Below are positions 35,876 through 44,487 of a stretch of 64,000 nt of DNA, one piece after another. Positions within the stretch are counted from its first letter, which is position 1, and each line of letters begins with the position of its first letter. The notes beneath the pieces were generated by a model that was not told the DNA's origin, searched no databases, and saw nothing but the letters and a program-made list of their open reading frames with translations. Position numbers and translations under genes: made by a program. This stretch comes from CALOBA01 sp942491465. GTDB taxonomy: Bacteria; Pseudomonadota; Gammaproteobacteria; Chromatiales; Chromatiaceae. The DNA lies in NCBI GenBank assembly GCA_942491465.1, contig CALOBA010000045.1:124001-188000 (forward strand), given 5' to 3'.

Positions 35876-36658
35876 ATGTCTGTTTCCGTGTTACTGGGTG
35901 CTGTGCTGGTCGTTGGTGTTGTTACGCTTCTCGTGGCGGCAGCGATCTTTCATAAGATCAGGCGCGTTCACGTGCGCCTCTTTGAGCTTGAGACGCGGCT
36001 TCGGGAAGGGGCGAATCAGTCGCTGATGGACCTTTTCCATCAGATCGAGGCGGGGGCGGATTTGAGAGTTATCCTTGATTGGGATAAATGTCTACCGGCA
36101 ACCCGGGGTTGGGCTGCTTCGCCGGATTTTCTGAGGATTGTAGCGGAGAGGGTTTTGCGGGATCGTCCGCTAACGATTGTCGAATGTGGCAGCGGTGTTT
36201 CAACCCTGGTTTCCGCGAGATGCTGTCAGATTCTCGGGCAAGGGCACGTCTATTCTCTCGACCATCAGTCCGAGTACGCGCAAGGGACTCGGGATCGGTT
36301 GCGTCAGCTCGGTTTGGATGATATGGCGACCGTCTTGGACGCCCCGCTTAAGAAGCAGATGATTGGGGGGCGTGAGTACAGTTGGTATGCATTGGAGGGT
36401 CTTCCGGAGGCGGGGATCGATCTCCTCGTCGTTGACGGTCCACCGGCGCATAATGATCCGCAGGCCCGGTATCCGGCTGGCCCTCTACTTATTAGCCGCC
36501 TGAAACAAGGGGGGGCGGTGTTGGTGGACGATGCGGATCGGGTCGGTGAGAAGGAGATCGTGCGACGATGGATGTTGGAATTTCCTTGGCTTGAGCGTCA
36601 ACAGATCCCGGTTTGCGAGAAGGGGTGTGTCGCGTTGATTGCGGCTACGACCCGCTAG
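35876..36658 (+). CDS. Membrane-anchored class I SAM-dependent methyltransferase
   Basis: From the ATG at 35876 (TGAGG seven bases before) the protein has 260 residues. An N-terminal membrane helix (about residues 3-24) and a short coiled segment precede a Rossmann domain. The SAM loop is 'IVECGSGVSTLVSARCCQIL', the acidic strand 'GHVYSLDHQSEYAQGTRDRL' and the later motif 'GIDLLVVDGPPAHNDPQARY'. This resembles small-molecule or sugar methyltransferases in polysaccharide clusters. A GTG start at 35858 is possible. It probably modifies the glycan made by the adjacent enzymes; this is inference from context. Confidence 0.75.
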   Translation: MSVSVLLGAVLVVGVVTLLVAAAIFHKIRRVHVRLFELETRLREGANQSLMDLFHQIEAGADLRVILDWDKCLPATRGWAASPDFLRIVAERVLRDRPLTIVECGSGVSTLVSARCCQILGQGHVYSLDHQSEYAQGTRDRLRQLGLDDMATVLDAPLKKQMIGGREYSWYALEGLPEAGIDLLVVDGPPAHNDPQARYPAGPLLISRLKQGGAVLVDDADRVGEKEIVRRWMLEFPWLERQQIPVCEKGCVALIAATTR

Positions 36659-36765
36659 TCGCGGTCGTTGTCCGTCGATCAGGCGGGAAGCCGCGATGGG
36701 CCGGCGACGGATGTAGGCAGGGGCCGCCCAATTAGACGGCCACGGCTTAGACACCGGCGGCGTTG

Positions 36766-38127
36766 TTACGGTCGTATTCGGTCGATGGTCACCGCAACAC
36801 TGCCGGCTTGGGCGGTGCCGATCGGTCCGGTCTCCCCCTCCATATCGCCGCCTTGGGGCATGGCCTGGCCGGACTTGGAGATGCGGGCGCCGACGATGAT
36901 CTCGGGGAAGGCGGAGAGGCGCATCTGCGGCATCATGGCCATGCTGTCGTCGAGGCGCACGGTCAGCGGCAGGTCGGCGACGGTGGCGCGTTGGACGGCC
37001 AGCGGCATCGGCGGGCCGGCGGCGGCCTTGGCGTAGACGAACAGGGTGTCGTTGGGGGCGGCTTGCTCGGCGAGGGCCGGGTCGAGCTGGACACTGACCT
37101 GGATGCCGGCAGCCGTCGCGGCGTCCGGGGACGTGGCCTCGGCGGGTGCGGCGGCCTGTGGCGCGGGTTGGACCTCGGGGGCGCTGGTCCCGTCAGCGTC
37201 GGTGGCCGCTGGTGCGGCGGGTCGGTCGTTGGCCGCGAGCTGCGCCGCGCCGGGCTGGGGCGGGACGCCGGCGCGTTGGCGGGCCTGGTCGATCATGGCA
37301 CGCAGGTCTTCGGCCTGGTCGTCGGCGGGGTCGAGCTGGGTGAGGACCTTTTGCCAGTTGACGATGGCGGCGTTGAACTGGCCGCGCTGGAAGGCGATCA
37401 TGCCGCCGAGCCAGCGGGCGGACGGGTTGTCCGGCTCCTGTTTCAGCACTTGGGCGATCAGCTCGGCGGGGCGGCCTTCCAGACTGTTGTCTTGGGTGGC
37501 GGCGGTGGCCTCGGCGAGATGCAGCATGACCTCGACGTTGTCCGGTGCCAGGTCGTGGGCGCGCTCGATGGCGGCGAGGGCGGCATCGGTCTGGCCGAGG
37601 GTGAAGCGGGTGCGGGCGAGGAGGATCCAGCCCTCGACGTCGGCGGGGTTTTGCTCCATGCGCTCGGTGAGGCGCTCGACCAGGACGTCGAGCGGCGGCA
37701 TGCCGTCGGCGCCGCCGGCATGGGCGTCGGACATTGCGGTGCCGGCGCCGGGTTGCATCTGGGCGATGATCTCCTGGTAGCCGATGAGCTGGTAGAGACC
37801 GACGGCGAGCAGCGGAACGGCAACGGCGAGGGCCGGCATGGCCCAGCGCCCGCCGGTGCGGGGGCGCTTGGGGGTCGCGGCGGTGCCGCCGATGTCGTAG
37901 AGCAGTTCGCGTTCGATGTCGCGGCGGGCGTCATCGTATTGGTGTTGCTCCAGCTTGCCGGCGGCGAGGTCGTTGTCGAGTTCGGCGATCTGTTGCTTGA
38001 AGAGATCCAGGTTGATTTGGTCCTGGTCTACATCGGCCTCGGTGGTGGTGCCCTTGAGCAGCGGGGCGACGACGAAGGCGATCGCCAGCAGGGCCAGGCC
38101 GCCGGCGAGTATCCAGAAGATGGTCAT
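36766..38127 (-). CDS. ccmI: Cytochrome c-type biogenesis protein CcmI
   Basis: The 453-residue protein starts with a membrane helix, a cytosolic region ('LDLFKQQIAELDNDLAAGKL') and a second helix near residue 105, the CcmI N-terminal module. A periplasmic TPR domain follows ('GWILLARTRFTLGQTDAALA', 'NPSARWLGGMIAFQRGQFNA'). A Pro/Ala-rich linker and a C-terminal domain ('ALAEQAAPNDTLFVYAKAAA') end the protein. CcmI holds apocytochrome c for heme ligation with CcmF/CcmH. It is the last gene of the ccm operon and overlaps the ccmH end by 4 bases. Confidence 0.92.
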   Translation of the reverse strand: MTIFWILAGGLALLAIAFVVAPLLKGTTTEADVDQDQINLDLFKQQIAELDNDLAAGKLEQHQYDDARRDIERELLYDIGGTAATPKRPRTGGRWAMPALAVAVPLLAVGLYQLIGYQEIIAQMQPGAGTAMSDAHAGGADGMPPLDVLVERLTERMEQNPADVEGWILLARTRFTLGQTDAALAAIERAHDLAPDNVEVMLHLAEATAATQDNSLEGRPAELIAQVLKQEPDNPSARWLGGMIAFQRGQFNAAIVNWQKVLTQLDPADDQAEDLRAMIDQARQRAGVPPQPGAAQLAANDRPAAPAATDADGTSAPEVQPAPQAAAPAEATSPDAATAAGIQVSVQLDPALAEQAAPNDTLFVYAKAAAGPPMPLAVQRATVADLPLTVRLDDSMAMMPQMRLSAFPEIIVGARISKSGQAMPQGGDMEGETGPIGTAQAGSVAVTIDRIRP

Positions 38128-38630
38128 GGGCTTGGGTCGGGCTTGGTGTCGGCGGCAGGGGTGTCGGCGAGCAGGGCGTCGAGGCGGGCGCGCTCGGCGG
38201 CGTCGAGTTCATGCTCGGGCTCGCGGCGCTGGCGCAGGATGGCGCGGACCATGAAGAAGCCGGCGATGCCGATGAGCACGAACGGGCCGAACCAGAGGAT
38301 ATAGTTCGACGGCTTGAGCGGCGGGTCGTAGAGGACGAAGTCGCCGTAGCGGGCGACCAGGAAGTCGAGGATCTGGTCCTGGTCCTGGCCCTCCTGCATC
38401 ATCCGGTAGACCTCTTTGCGCAGGTCCTGGGCCAGATCGGCTTGGGAGGCGGCCAGGGACTCGTTCTGGCAGACCAGGCAGCGGAGCTTGCCGATCAGTT
38501 CGCGGAATTCGGCCTCTTGGGCCGGGGAGTCGAACTGGAATTCCTCCAGTGTGAAGGCGGTGGCGGTTCCGGCGGTGATGCCGATGACCAGCAGGGCCGA
38601 CATTAGGAACTGTCTCGTCATTAGATGCAT
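38124..38630 (-). CDS. ccmH: Cytochrome c-type biogenesis protein CcmH
   Basis: The 168-residue protein has a signal peptide, the redox motif in 'LIGKLRCLVCQNESLAASQA' (Cys-x2-Cys), 'MMQEGQDQDQILDFLVARYG' and a C-terminal membrane helix ('YILWFGPFVLIGIAGFFMV'). It is the thiol-disulfide component that reduces the heme-binding cysteines of apocytochrome c. The start at 38630 or the in-frame ATG nine bases later (38621) are both possible; neither has a strong ribosome binding site. It sits between ccmG and ccmI, as expected. Confidence 0.94.
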   Translation of the reverse strand: MHLMTRQFLMSALLVIGITAGTATAFTLEEFQFDSPAQEAEFRELIGKLRCLVCQNESLAASQADLAQDLRKEVYRMMQEGQDQDQILDFLVARYGDFVLYDPPLKPSNYILWFGPFVLIGIAGFFMVRAILRQRREPEHELDAAERARLDALLADTPAADTKPDPSP

Positions 38631-38665
38631 TGCTTTGGATGTTTGGCGAATAAACGTGTCCGATC

Positions 38666-39226
38666 TCAGCCCTCGGCCGCGAGCTGGGCCACCAGCGGTT
38701 TGAGCGTCTCTTCCCAGACCTGGCGATCGATGGGGCCGATGTGCTTGTAGCGGATGATGCCCTCGCGGTCGACGACAAAGGTCTCCGGGGCGCCATAGAC
38801 GCCGAAGTTCAGGCCGACCCGGTTGTCCGGGTCGTAGCCGATGAGGTCGTAGGGGTTGCCGGTGGCCATGAGCACGGTCAGCGCCTTGGCCTTGTCGTCC
38901 TTCCAGTTCAGGCCGACGATGGTCAGGTCCGGCTCCTTGGCCAGTTCCATCAGCATGCCGTGCTCGGCCCGGCAGGAGGAGCACCAGGAGGCCCAGACGT
39001 TGACCAGCGAGACCCGACCCTTCAGGTCGGTGTCGCTGATCTGGAGGTCCGGGTCATCGAGGGAGGCCAGCGTGAAGGCCGGGATCGGCTTGCCCACCAG
39101 CGGCGACGGGACCTTGCGCGGGTCTTGCCCCAGCCCCCAGAAGAGCAGGCCGACGAGGATGCCGAAGATGATCAGTGGGGCCAGGAAGATCCAGGTGCGG
39201 CGTTCCGCCTTGGCCTCGGTCGACAT
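38666..39226 (-). CDS. ccmG: Thiol:disulfide interchange protein CcmG/DsbE
   Basis: The 186-residue protein is a membrane-anchored thioredoxin. One N-terminal helix ('WIFLAPLIIFGILVGLLFWG') is followed by the CcmG entry motif 'PSPLVGKPIPAFTLASLDD'. The active site 'LVNVWASWCSSCRAEHGML' has Cys-Ser-Ser-Cys, and 'GVYGAPETFVVDREG' carries the conserved cis-Pro. It passes electrons to CcmH/apocytochrome c. The ATG at 39224-39226 is chosen; a GTG at 39238 overlapping the ccmF stop would add four residues and may be used by translational coupling. Confidence 0.94.
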   Translation of the reverse strand: MSTEAKAERRTWIFLAPLIIFGILVGLLFWGLGQDPRKVPSPLVGKPIPAFTLASLDDPDLQISDTDLKGRVSLVNVWASWCSSCRAEHGMLMELAKEPDLTIVGLNWKDDKAKALTVLMATGNPYDLIGYDPDNRVGLNFGVYGAPETFVVDREGIIRYKHIGPIDRQVWEETLKPLVAQLAAEG

Positions 39227-39234
39227 GGACTCGC

Positions 39235-41232
39235 TCACGCTTGGGCCCCCGCGGCGGCGGCCTGCCCGGCGGTTGCAGGGGAGGTCTCGCGACGCTTGGC
39301 GGTGCGGTAGCGCGGGTCGCTGACGGCCAGGCCGCCACCGATGGCCATGAAGATGGCCGCGAGCCAGATCCAGCGCACGTAGGGCTTGTAGTAGAGCCGC
39401 AGGGCCCAGTCGCCGTCGGTGCCGATGGGCTCGCTCAGCGAGACGTAGATGTCGCGCAGGAAGCCGGCGTCGATGGCCGCCTCGGTCATCGGCATGCCAC
39501 CGCCGAGGTAGCTGCGCTTCTCGGGATAGAGATCGGCAATCTGCTTGTCGCCGTCGTAGACCTGGAAGTGGCCGCGCTGGGCGCGGTAGTTGGGTCCGTC
39601 CTTCGGTGCGGCGCCAAGGAACGCGAATCGGTAGCCGGCGATCTCGTGGGAGTCGCCCGGGGACATGCGGATGTCGACCTCCTGCTGGAACGACTGCACC
39701 ATGGTCACGCCGACGATGAACAGCACGACGCCGACGTGGGCGATCCACATGCCGTAGAAGCTGCGGCCGTGCCCGCGCAGATCCGCGGCCAGGCCGCCCA
39801 AGCCCTTGTGCCTGAGCCGGTCGCGCAGCAGGATCAGGTGCGAGGCCAGCAGCCAGGCGGCCAGGGCCAGGCCGATGGCGACCCAGGTGTTGCCGCCGTC
39901 GATCTCGGTGTTCAGCCCCAAGACCAGCACGCCGATGGCGACGGCCATGGCCAGCCAGAGCATCCGGATCAGCCGCAGGGGCTCGTCGCGCTTCCAGCGC
40001 GTGGCGGCGCCGATGCCCATCACCAGGGCCAGGAACGGGGCCAGGGCCAGGAACATCTTGTTGAAGTAGGGGAAGCCGACGGAGATCTTGCCCAGATTCA
40101 GGGCCTCGTAGATCAGCGGGGCCAGGGTGCCGAACAGCACCAGGATGGTGAAGGCGGCGAACAGCAGATTGTTGGCGAGCAGGGCGCTCTCGCGGGAGAG
40201 CAGGTCGAAGCGCCCGCCCTCGGAGACCGTAGGCGCCCGCCAGGCGTAGAGGGCCAGCGAGCCGCCGATGACGATGCACAGGAACAGCAGGATGAAGGAA
40301 CCGCGGGTGGGGTCGGTGGCGAAGGCGTGTACCGAGGTCAGCACGCCGGAGCGCACCAGGAAGGTGCCGAGCAGGCTGAGCGAGAAGGCGGAGATGGCCA
40401 GCAGCACGGTCCAGCTCTTGAACGCGGCGCGCTTTTCGGTGACCGCCAGCGAATGGATCAGGGCGGTGCCCACCAGCCAGGGCATCAGCGAGGCGTTCTC
40501 CACCGGGTCCCAGAACCACCAGCCGCCCCAGCCCAGCTCGTAGTAGGCCCACCAGGAGCCCAGCGCGATGCCGATGGTCAGGAATACCCAGGCCACCGTG
40601 GTCCAGGGCCGCGACCAGCGCGCCCAGGCGCTGTCGAGCTTGCCGCCGATCAGCGCGGCGATGGCGAAGGCAAAGGCCACCGAGAAGCCCACGTAGCCCA
40701 TGTAGAGCATGGGCGGGTGGATGGCCAGGCCCGGGTCCTGCAGCAGCGGGTTCAGGTCGCGGCCCTCCGGCGGGATGGGGAACAGCCGATCAAACGGGTT
40801 GGAGGTCAGCAGCATGAACAGTAGGAAGCCGATGGCGATCATCCCCTGCACGGCGATGACGCGGGCGACCACGGCCAGCGGCAGGCCGCGGCTGAAGGCG
40901 GCGACGGCGGCGCCCCAGGCGGCCATGAACAGGGCCCAGAGCAGCAGCGACCCCTCATGGGCGCCCCAGACGGCGGAGATCTTGTAGATGTCCGGCAGCA
41001 GGGAGTTGGAGTTGGTGGCGACGTAGCGCACCGAGAAGTCGCTGGTCAGGAATGCCTCCACCAGACAGAGAAACGCGATGGCGATGAAGACCAGTTGGCC
41101 GTAGGCCAGCGGACGCGCCATGGCCATCCACGATCGGGTGCCGTTGAGCGAGCCGATCAGCGGGAAGCTGGCCTGGACCAGGGCCAGGCAGAGCGCCAGG
41201 ATCAGCGCGAAATGTCCGAGCTCGGGGATCAT
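39235..41232 (-). CDS. ccmF: Heme lyase CcmF
   Basis: The 665-residue integral membrane protein carries the tryptophan-rich WWD domain 'GWGGWWFWDPVENASLMPWL' near residue 235 and the family motifs 'VAFAFAIAALIGGKLDSAWA' and 'VGVVLFIVGVTMVQSFQQEV'. It has about 15 membrane helices. CcmF ligates heme, received from holo-CcmE, to apocytochrome c. Length matches the family. The start overlaps the ccmE stop (ATGA) and the end overlaps the possible GTG of ccmG. Confidence 0.97.
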   Translation of the reverse strand: MIPELGHFALILALCLALVQASFPLIGSLNGTRSWMAMARPLAYGQLVFIAIAFLCLVEAFLTSDFSVRYVATNSNSLLPDIYKISAVWGAHEGSLLLWALFMAAWGAAVAAFSRGLPLAVVARVIAVQGMIAIGFLLFMLLTSNPFDRLFPIPPEGRDLNPLLQDPGLAIHPPMLYMGYVGFSVAFAFAIAALIGGKLDSAWARWSRPWTTVAWVFLTIGIALGSWWAYYELGWGGWWFWDPVENASLMPWLVGTALIHSLAVTEKRAAFKSWTVLLAISAFSLSLLGTFLVRSGVLTSVHAFATDPTRGSFILLFLCIVIGGSLALYAWRAPTVSEGGRFDLLSRESALLANNLLFAAFTILVLFGTLAPLIYEALNLGKISVGFPYFNKMFLALAPFLALVMGIGAATRWKRDEPLRLIRMLWLAMAVAIGVLVLGLNTEIDGGNTWVAIGLALAAWLLASHLILLRDRLRHKGLGGLAADLRGHGRSFYGMWIAHVGVVLFIVGVTMVQSFQQEVDIRMSPGDSHEIAGYRFAFLGAAPKDGPNYRAQRGHFQVYDGDKQIADLYPEKRSYLGGGMPMTEAAIDAGFLRDIYVSLSEPIGTDGDWALRLYYKPYVRWIWLAAIFMAIGGGLAVSDPRYRTAKRRETSPATAGQAAAAGAQA

Positions 41233-41732
41233 TCGGCTCGTGCCTCCACGGTGGTGGTGGTGATGACGCCGGGCAGGGTGCCCTGCCGGGCGGCCTCGAC
41301 GACGCCGTCGACGTGGGCGGTCTTCAGCGTGTCGGCGACCTCCGGCGGGACATAGGATTCGTCATGCTTGGCCAACACATCGTCGGCGACAAAGATGCCA
41401 TCCGCCCCCATCCGGCCCTTGGCGACCACGCCCTGGCCCTCGCCGAACAGGTCCGGCAGCGCCTTGTGGTAGACCACCGGCACCGTGGCGGCGTTATCGG
41501 TGACGTCGAAGCGCACGGTCAGGCCGTCGGTCTGACGCTCGAGGCTGCCGTCCACCACCAGGCCGCCGACGCGGAACACCGCGTCCATCGGGTGCTCGTT
41601 GGCCTGCACCTGGCTGGGGCTGAAGAAGTAGGCGATATTGCTCTGCAAGGCCGTCAACGCCAGGCTTGCGGCGAGACCGACGCCGACGATGGCGAGACCG
41701 ACGAAGACCAGGCGCTTTTGTCGTGCTTTCAT
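41229..41732 (-). CDS. ccmE: Cytochrome c maturation heme chaperone CcmE
   Basis: The 167-residue protein has an N-terminal anchor ('LVFVGLAIVGVGLAASLALT'), the OB-fold with 'FRVGGLVVDGSLERQTDGLT', and the heme-binding histidine in 'DDVLAKHDESYVPPEVADTL' (His about residue 125), followed by the Tyr-x-Pro-Pro pattern. It carries heme covalently in the periplasm from CcmC to CcmF. The gene overlaps ccmF by 4 bases. Confidence 0.96.
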   Translation of the reverse strand: MKARQKRLVFVGLAIVGVGLAASLALTALQSNIAYFFSPSQVQANEHPMDAVFRVGGLVVDGSLERQTDGLTVRFDVTDNAATVPVVYHKALPDLFGEGQGVVAKGRMGADGIFVADDVLAKHDESYVPPEVADTLKTAHVDGVVEAARQGTLPGVITTTTVEARAE

Positions 41733-41815
41733 AGGGGATCGGTTGAACAGTTAGGTTGCCGTTGGCTGCGATCGGGCTATCGCGCCGTGGTTGATGATCG
41801 GTGGTCGCAGAGGGC

Positions 41816-42001
41816 TCAGCCGTCGCGCCCCGATACCGGCGGTGGTCCGCCGCGCACCCGCAGCAATCGACCAAGCCGCGCCAAAATAGTTCGCCGACTG
41901 CGCCCCAAGACGATGATCTCGGCGATCATCAGCGCCGCGACCATGCCGTAGGCGCCCCATACGAAGCCGGCGTAGCCGCCTTGAGAGAAGAACTCTGCCA
42001 T
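41816..42001 (-). CDS. ccmD: Heme exporter protein CcmD
   Basis: This 61-residue protein has a single membrane helix ('AGFVWGAYGMVAALMIAEII') preceded by 'MAEFFSQGGY', the CcmD pattern, and a basic C-terminus. CcmD stabilises the CcmABC-CcmE complex so that heme-loaded CcmE can leave. It lies between ccmC (2-base gap) and ccmE. Its C-terminus is a little longer than I would expect. Confidence 0.9.
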   Translation of the reverse strand: MAEFFSQGGYAGFVWGAYGMVAALMIAEIIVLGRSRRTILARLGRLLRVRGGPPPVSGRDG

Positions 42002-42003
42002 GC

Positions 42004-42756
42004 TCAAACCTCCCGCGCGACCACATCGCGCACCCAGGCGCTCTCCGACTCGCGCATCAGGATGATGCTGCGCAGCCGACTGAACGCGGTGGCAAAGGAA
42101 TAGGCCCAGAAGCCCAGGGTCATGGTCAGCATCGGGATCAGGATGCTGACATGGATGCTGCCCGGGGCCGAGCGCTGGTGCAGGGCGGCGCACTGATTCG
42201 GGTCCGGGCAGTTGATCGACCAGTAGATGATCGGCAGCATCACCAGCCCGACGATGGAGAGCAGGGCCGCGGCCCGGTCGGCGCGGCGGGTGTCGTCGAT
42301 GGCCGAGTGCAGCGCGATATAGCCGATGTAGAGAAAAAACAGGATCAGCTCCGAGGTCAGTCGCGGGTCCCAGTCCCAGTAGGTGCCCCAGCTGGGCCGG
42401 CCCCAGAAGGCCCCGGTCCATAGGGCCAGGAAGGTGAAGATCGCGCCGGTGGGTGCCACCGCATTGGCCATCATGAAGCTGAGGCGGGTGTTGAAGATCA
42501 GCCCCACGGCGGCCCAGCCCGCCAATACCAGGTACAGCCACATGGACATCCAGGCCGCGGGTACATGGATGAAGATGATCCGATAGTACTCCTTCTGCGG
42601 GTTGCTGCCGCCGAGCTGGTCGGCGGTCTCGAAGAAGCCGACGTAGAGCCCGATGAGGATCAGCACGACCGCGAGGCCGTACAGCCACGGGATGGCGCGC
42701 CCGGCAAACGGGTAGAAGGCGGCGGGGGAGGCGAGCTTGAACGGGTTTGGCATCAT
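42004..42756 (-). CDS. ccmC: Heme transporter CcmC
   Basis: The 250-residue protein has six membrane helices and the WWD domain 'WGTYWDWDPRLTSELILFFL' near residue 125, with flanking conserved histidines in 'YYRIIFIHVPAAWMSMWLYL' and 'IALHSAIDD'. It delivers heme to CcmE in the periplasm. Two adjacent ATG codons can start it. It follows ccmB directly. Confidence 0.97.
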   Translation of the reverse strand: MMPNPFKLASPAAFYPFAGRAIPWLYGLAVVLILIGLYVGFFETADQLGGSNPQKEYYRIIFIHVPAAWMSMWLYLVLAGWAAVGLIFNTRLSFMMANAVAPTGAIFTFLALWTGAFWGRPSWGTYWDWDPRLTSELILFFLYIGYIALHSAIDDTRRADRAAALLSIVGLVMLPIIYWSINCPDPNQCAALHQRSAPGSIHVSILIPMLTMTLGFWAYSFATAFSRLRSIILMRESESAWVRDVVAREV

Positions 42757-43428
42757 CTACTCAACGGAGATTCGCAGCGCCGCGGCGGCGGCCAGCGGCG
42801 CGAAGATCAGCGCGATCATCAGGAACGCACTCAGCAGGTACAGATAGGGCTGGGTATCGCCGATTTCGATCATACTGACCGTCACCGCCCCGGCGCCATA
42901 GACCAGCACCGGGATATACAGCGGCAAGATCAGCAGCGACAGCAGGATACCGCCGCCGCGCAGCCCCAGCGTCAGCGCGGCGCCGATGGCGCCGATCAGG
43001 CTCAGCACCGGCGTGCCCAGCAGCAGCGACAACATCATGAACCGGATGGCCACGTCCGGCAGCTGATACTGCATCGCCACCAGCGGCGCGATGATCACCA
43101 GCGGCAGTCCGGTCAGCAGCCAGTGCGCGACCACCTTGGCCAGCACCAGCAGCGACAGCGGCTGGCCGGTGAGCAGCATCTGCTCCAGCGTGCCGTCGTC
43201 GTAGTCGGCGGCAAACAGCCGCTCCAGGGCGAGCATCGAGGCCAACAGCGCCGCCACCCAGACCACGCCGGGACCGAGTTCGCGCAGGATACGCTCCTCG
43301 GTGCCGACGCCCAGCGGGAACAGGCTGACGACGATGATGAAGAAGAACAGCGTGGTCAGCGCATCGGTGCGCCGACGCATGGCCAGCAGCAGGTCGCGGC
43401 CGAGGACGGCGAAGAAGACCTTCAACAT
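42757..43428 (-). CDS. ccmB: Heme exporter protein CcmB
   Basis: From the ATG at 43426-43428 (overlapping the ccmA stop) the protein has 223 residues and six membrane helices. Family motifs include 'LFFFIIVVSLFPLGVG', 'RLFAADYDDGTLEQMLLTG' and 'GAGAVTVSMIEIGDTQPYLY'. CcmB is the permease of the CcmAB ABC transporter that releases holo-CcmE from CcmC. The frame stays open upstream inside ccmA, but that part is not CcmB-like. Confidence 0.96.
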   Translation of the reverse strand: MLKVFFAVLGRDLLLAMRRRTDALTTLFFFIIVVSLFPLGVGTEERILRELGPGVVWVAALLASMLALERLFAADYDDGTLEQMLLTGQPLSLLVLAKVVAHWLLTGLPLVIIAPLVAMQYQLPDVAIRFMMLSLLLGTPVLSLIGAIGAALTLGLRGGGILLSLLILPLYIPVLVYGAGAVTVSMIEIGDTQPYLYLLSAFLMIALIFAPLAAAAALRISVE

Positions 43429-44081
43429 CAGGCGGCCTCCGGGTCCGGATGGGCGCCGGGGATGCCGTCGCCCAGGTCCAGGTGGCGCGCGTTGCCGCGG
43501 GTCAGCGCGACCTCCTGGTGGGTGGTCAGGATCAGCATGCCGCCGCCGGCCACATGCTCGGCGAGCAACCCCTGGAGCAGGTCCACCGCGTCCAGGTCCA
43601 GACCGACGAAGGGCTCGTCGAGGATCCACAACGGCGTCCGGCTCAGGATCAGGCGCGCCAGGGCCACGCGCTTTTTCTGTCCTTGGGAGAGCATCCGCGT
43701 CGGCAGGTCTTCGAAGCCGGCCAGGCCGATCCGCTCCAGGGCATCGATGATGGCGTCGTCGCCGGTCGGGTCCTGGTCCAGCACCGCGGCGATGCGCAGG
43801 TTTTCAAGGCCGGTCAGGTCGCCCTTGATGCCGTTCAGGTGCCCCAGATAGAGCAGGTCGCGGTTGTAGTCCTCGGCCAGGTGACGGATCGGCTCGCCGC
43901 GCCAACGGATCTCGCCGGCCTCCGCGTGCAGCAGCCCGCACAGCGCCCGCAGCAGCGTGGTCTTGCCGCTGCCGTTGCGCCCGCGCACATGCAGCAGCGT
44001 GTGCTCCGGGACTTGAAAGCTCAGGTCGGCAAACAGGCGGCGGTCGCCGCGACGGCAGGCCAGGGCGGCAACGTCGAGCAT
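43428..44081 (-). CDS. ccmA: Cytochrome c biogenesis ATP-binding protein CcmA
   Basis: The 217-residue ABC ATPase has Walker A 'VRGRNGSGKTTLLRALCGLL' near residue 32, signature 'RMLSQGQKKRVALARLILS' and Walker B 'PLWILDEPFVGLD', with the H-loop in 'ILTTHQEVAL'. The Q-K-K-R-V-A-L-A-R pattern is typical of CcmA. It is the first gene of ccmABCDEFGHI, so the operon promoter is expected in 44082-44200. Confidence 0.96.
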   Translation of the reverse strand: MLDVAALACRRGDRRLFADLSFQVPEHTLLHVRGRNGSGKTTLLRALCGLLHAEAGEIRWRGEPIRHLAEDYNRDLLYLGHLNGIKGDLTGLENLRIAAVLDQDPTGDDAIIDALERIGLAGFEDLPTRMLSQGQKKRVALARLILSRTPLWILDEPFVGLDLDAVDLLQGLLAEHVAGGGMLILTTHQEVALTRGNARHLDLGDGIPGAHPDPEAA

Positions 44082-44487
44082 TGGGGGATCTTAGAGGGCG
44101 GCGTCTTGGCGGTGGGAAGGTCGCCGCTGTTGTTGCGGCGGACAGGCAGGGCCGGGACGATACCGCTTGTCCGTCGCCGCGACAACCGGTACATGCGAAA
44201 CGCCGCAATGCCTCGGCACCGGCGGACAGCAACGGATCGATCGCTTCGTCGGCCTGCCGGTTGTTGAAAGCCGGGTCCTGCCCGGGCTCGACTTGGCGTT
44301 GCTGCAAGGATTCCTCCATCACCCCACCGCCTACGACGCCATCCTGGCCTATCGGCAGGCGCTGCGAGCCGCCGTCGACTGATCCCGCGCGGGGTGCCGA
44401 GCTGCGCCGGCCTCCTGAAGCCTGGAGAACATGTAACCTTAAGGTTTGCGCGGATTAACGCAGATTGCGTGCTTCGGCGTCAGCGCA
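44082..44487. other. Intergenic region with a possible gene remnant
   Basis: These 406 bases separate ccmA and the MFS gene. On the plus strand a frame ending at 44382 reads 'VGLPVVESRVLPGLDLALLQ' and 'AILAYRQALRAAVD', with coding character at its 3' end only. It may be the C-terminal remnant of an unidentified (perhaps Uma2-like) protein. I found no homologous N-terminus, RNA gene or terminator. Confidence 0.3.

Noticed and set aside
39235..40552. 628-codon minus-strand frame fused upstream of ccmG
   Set aside because: Its N-terminal part is an alternative reading of ccmF; only the last 186 codons are CcmG.
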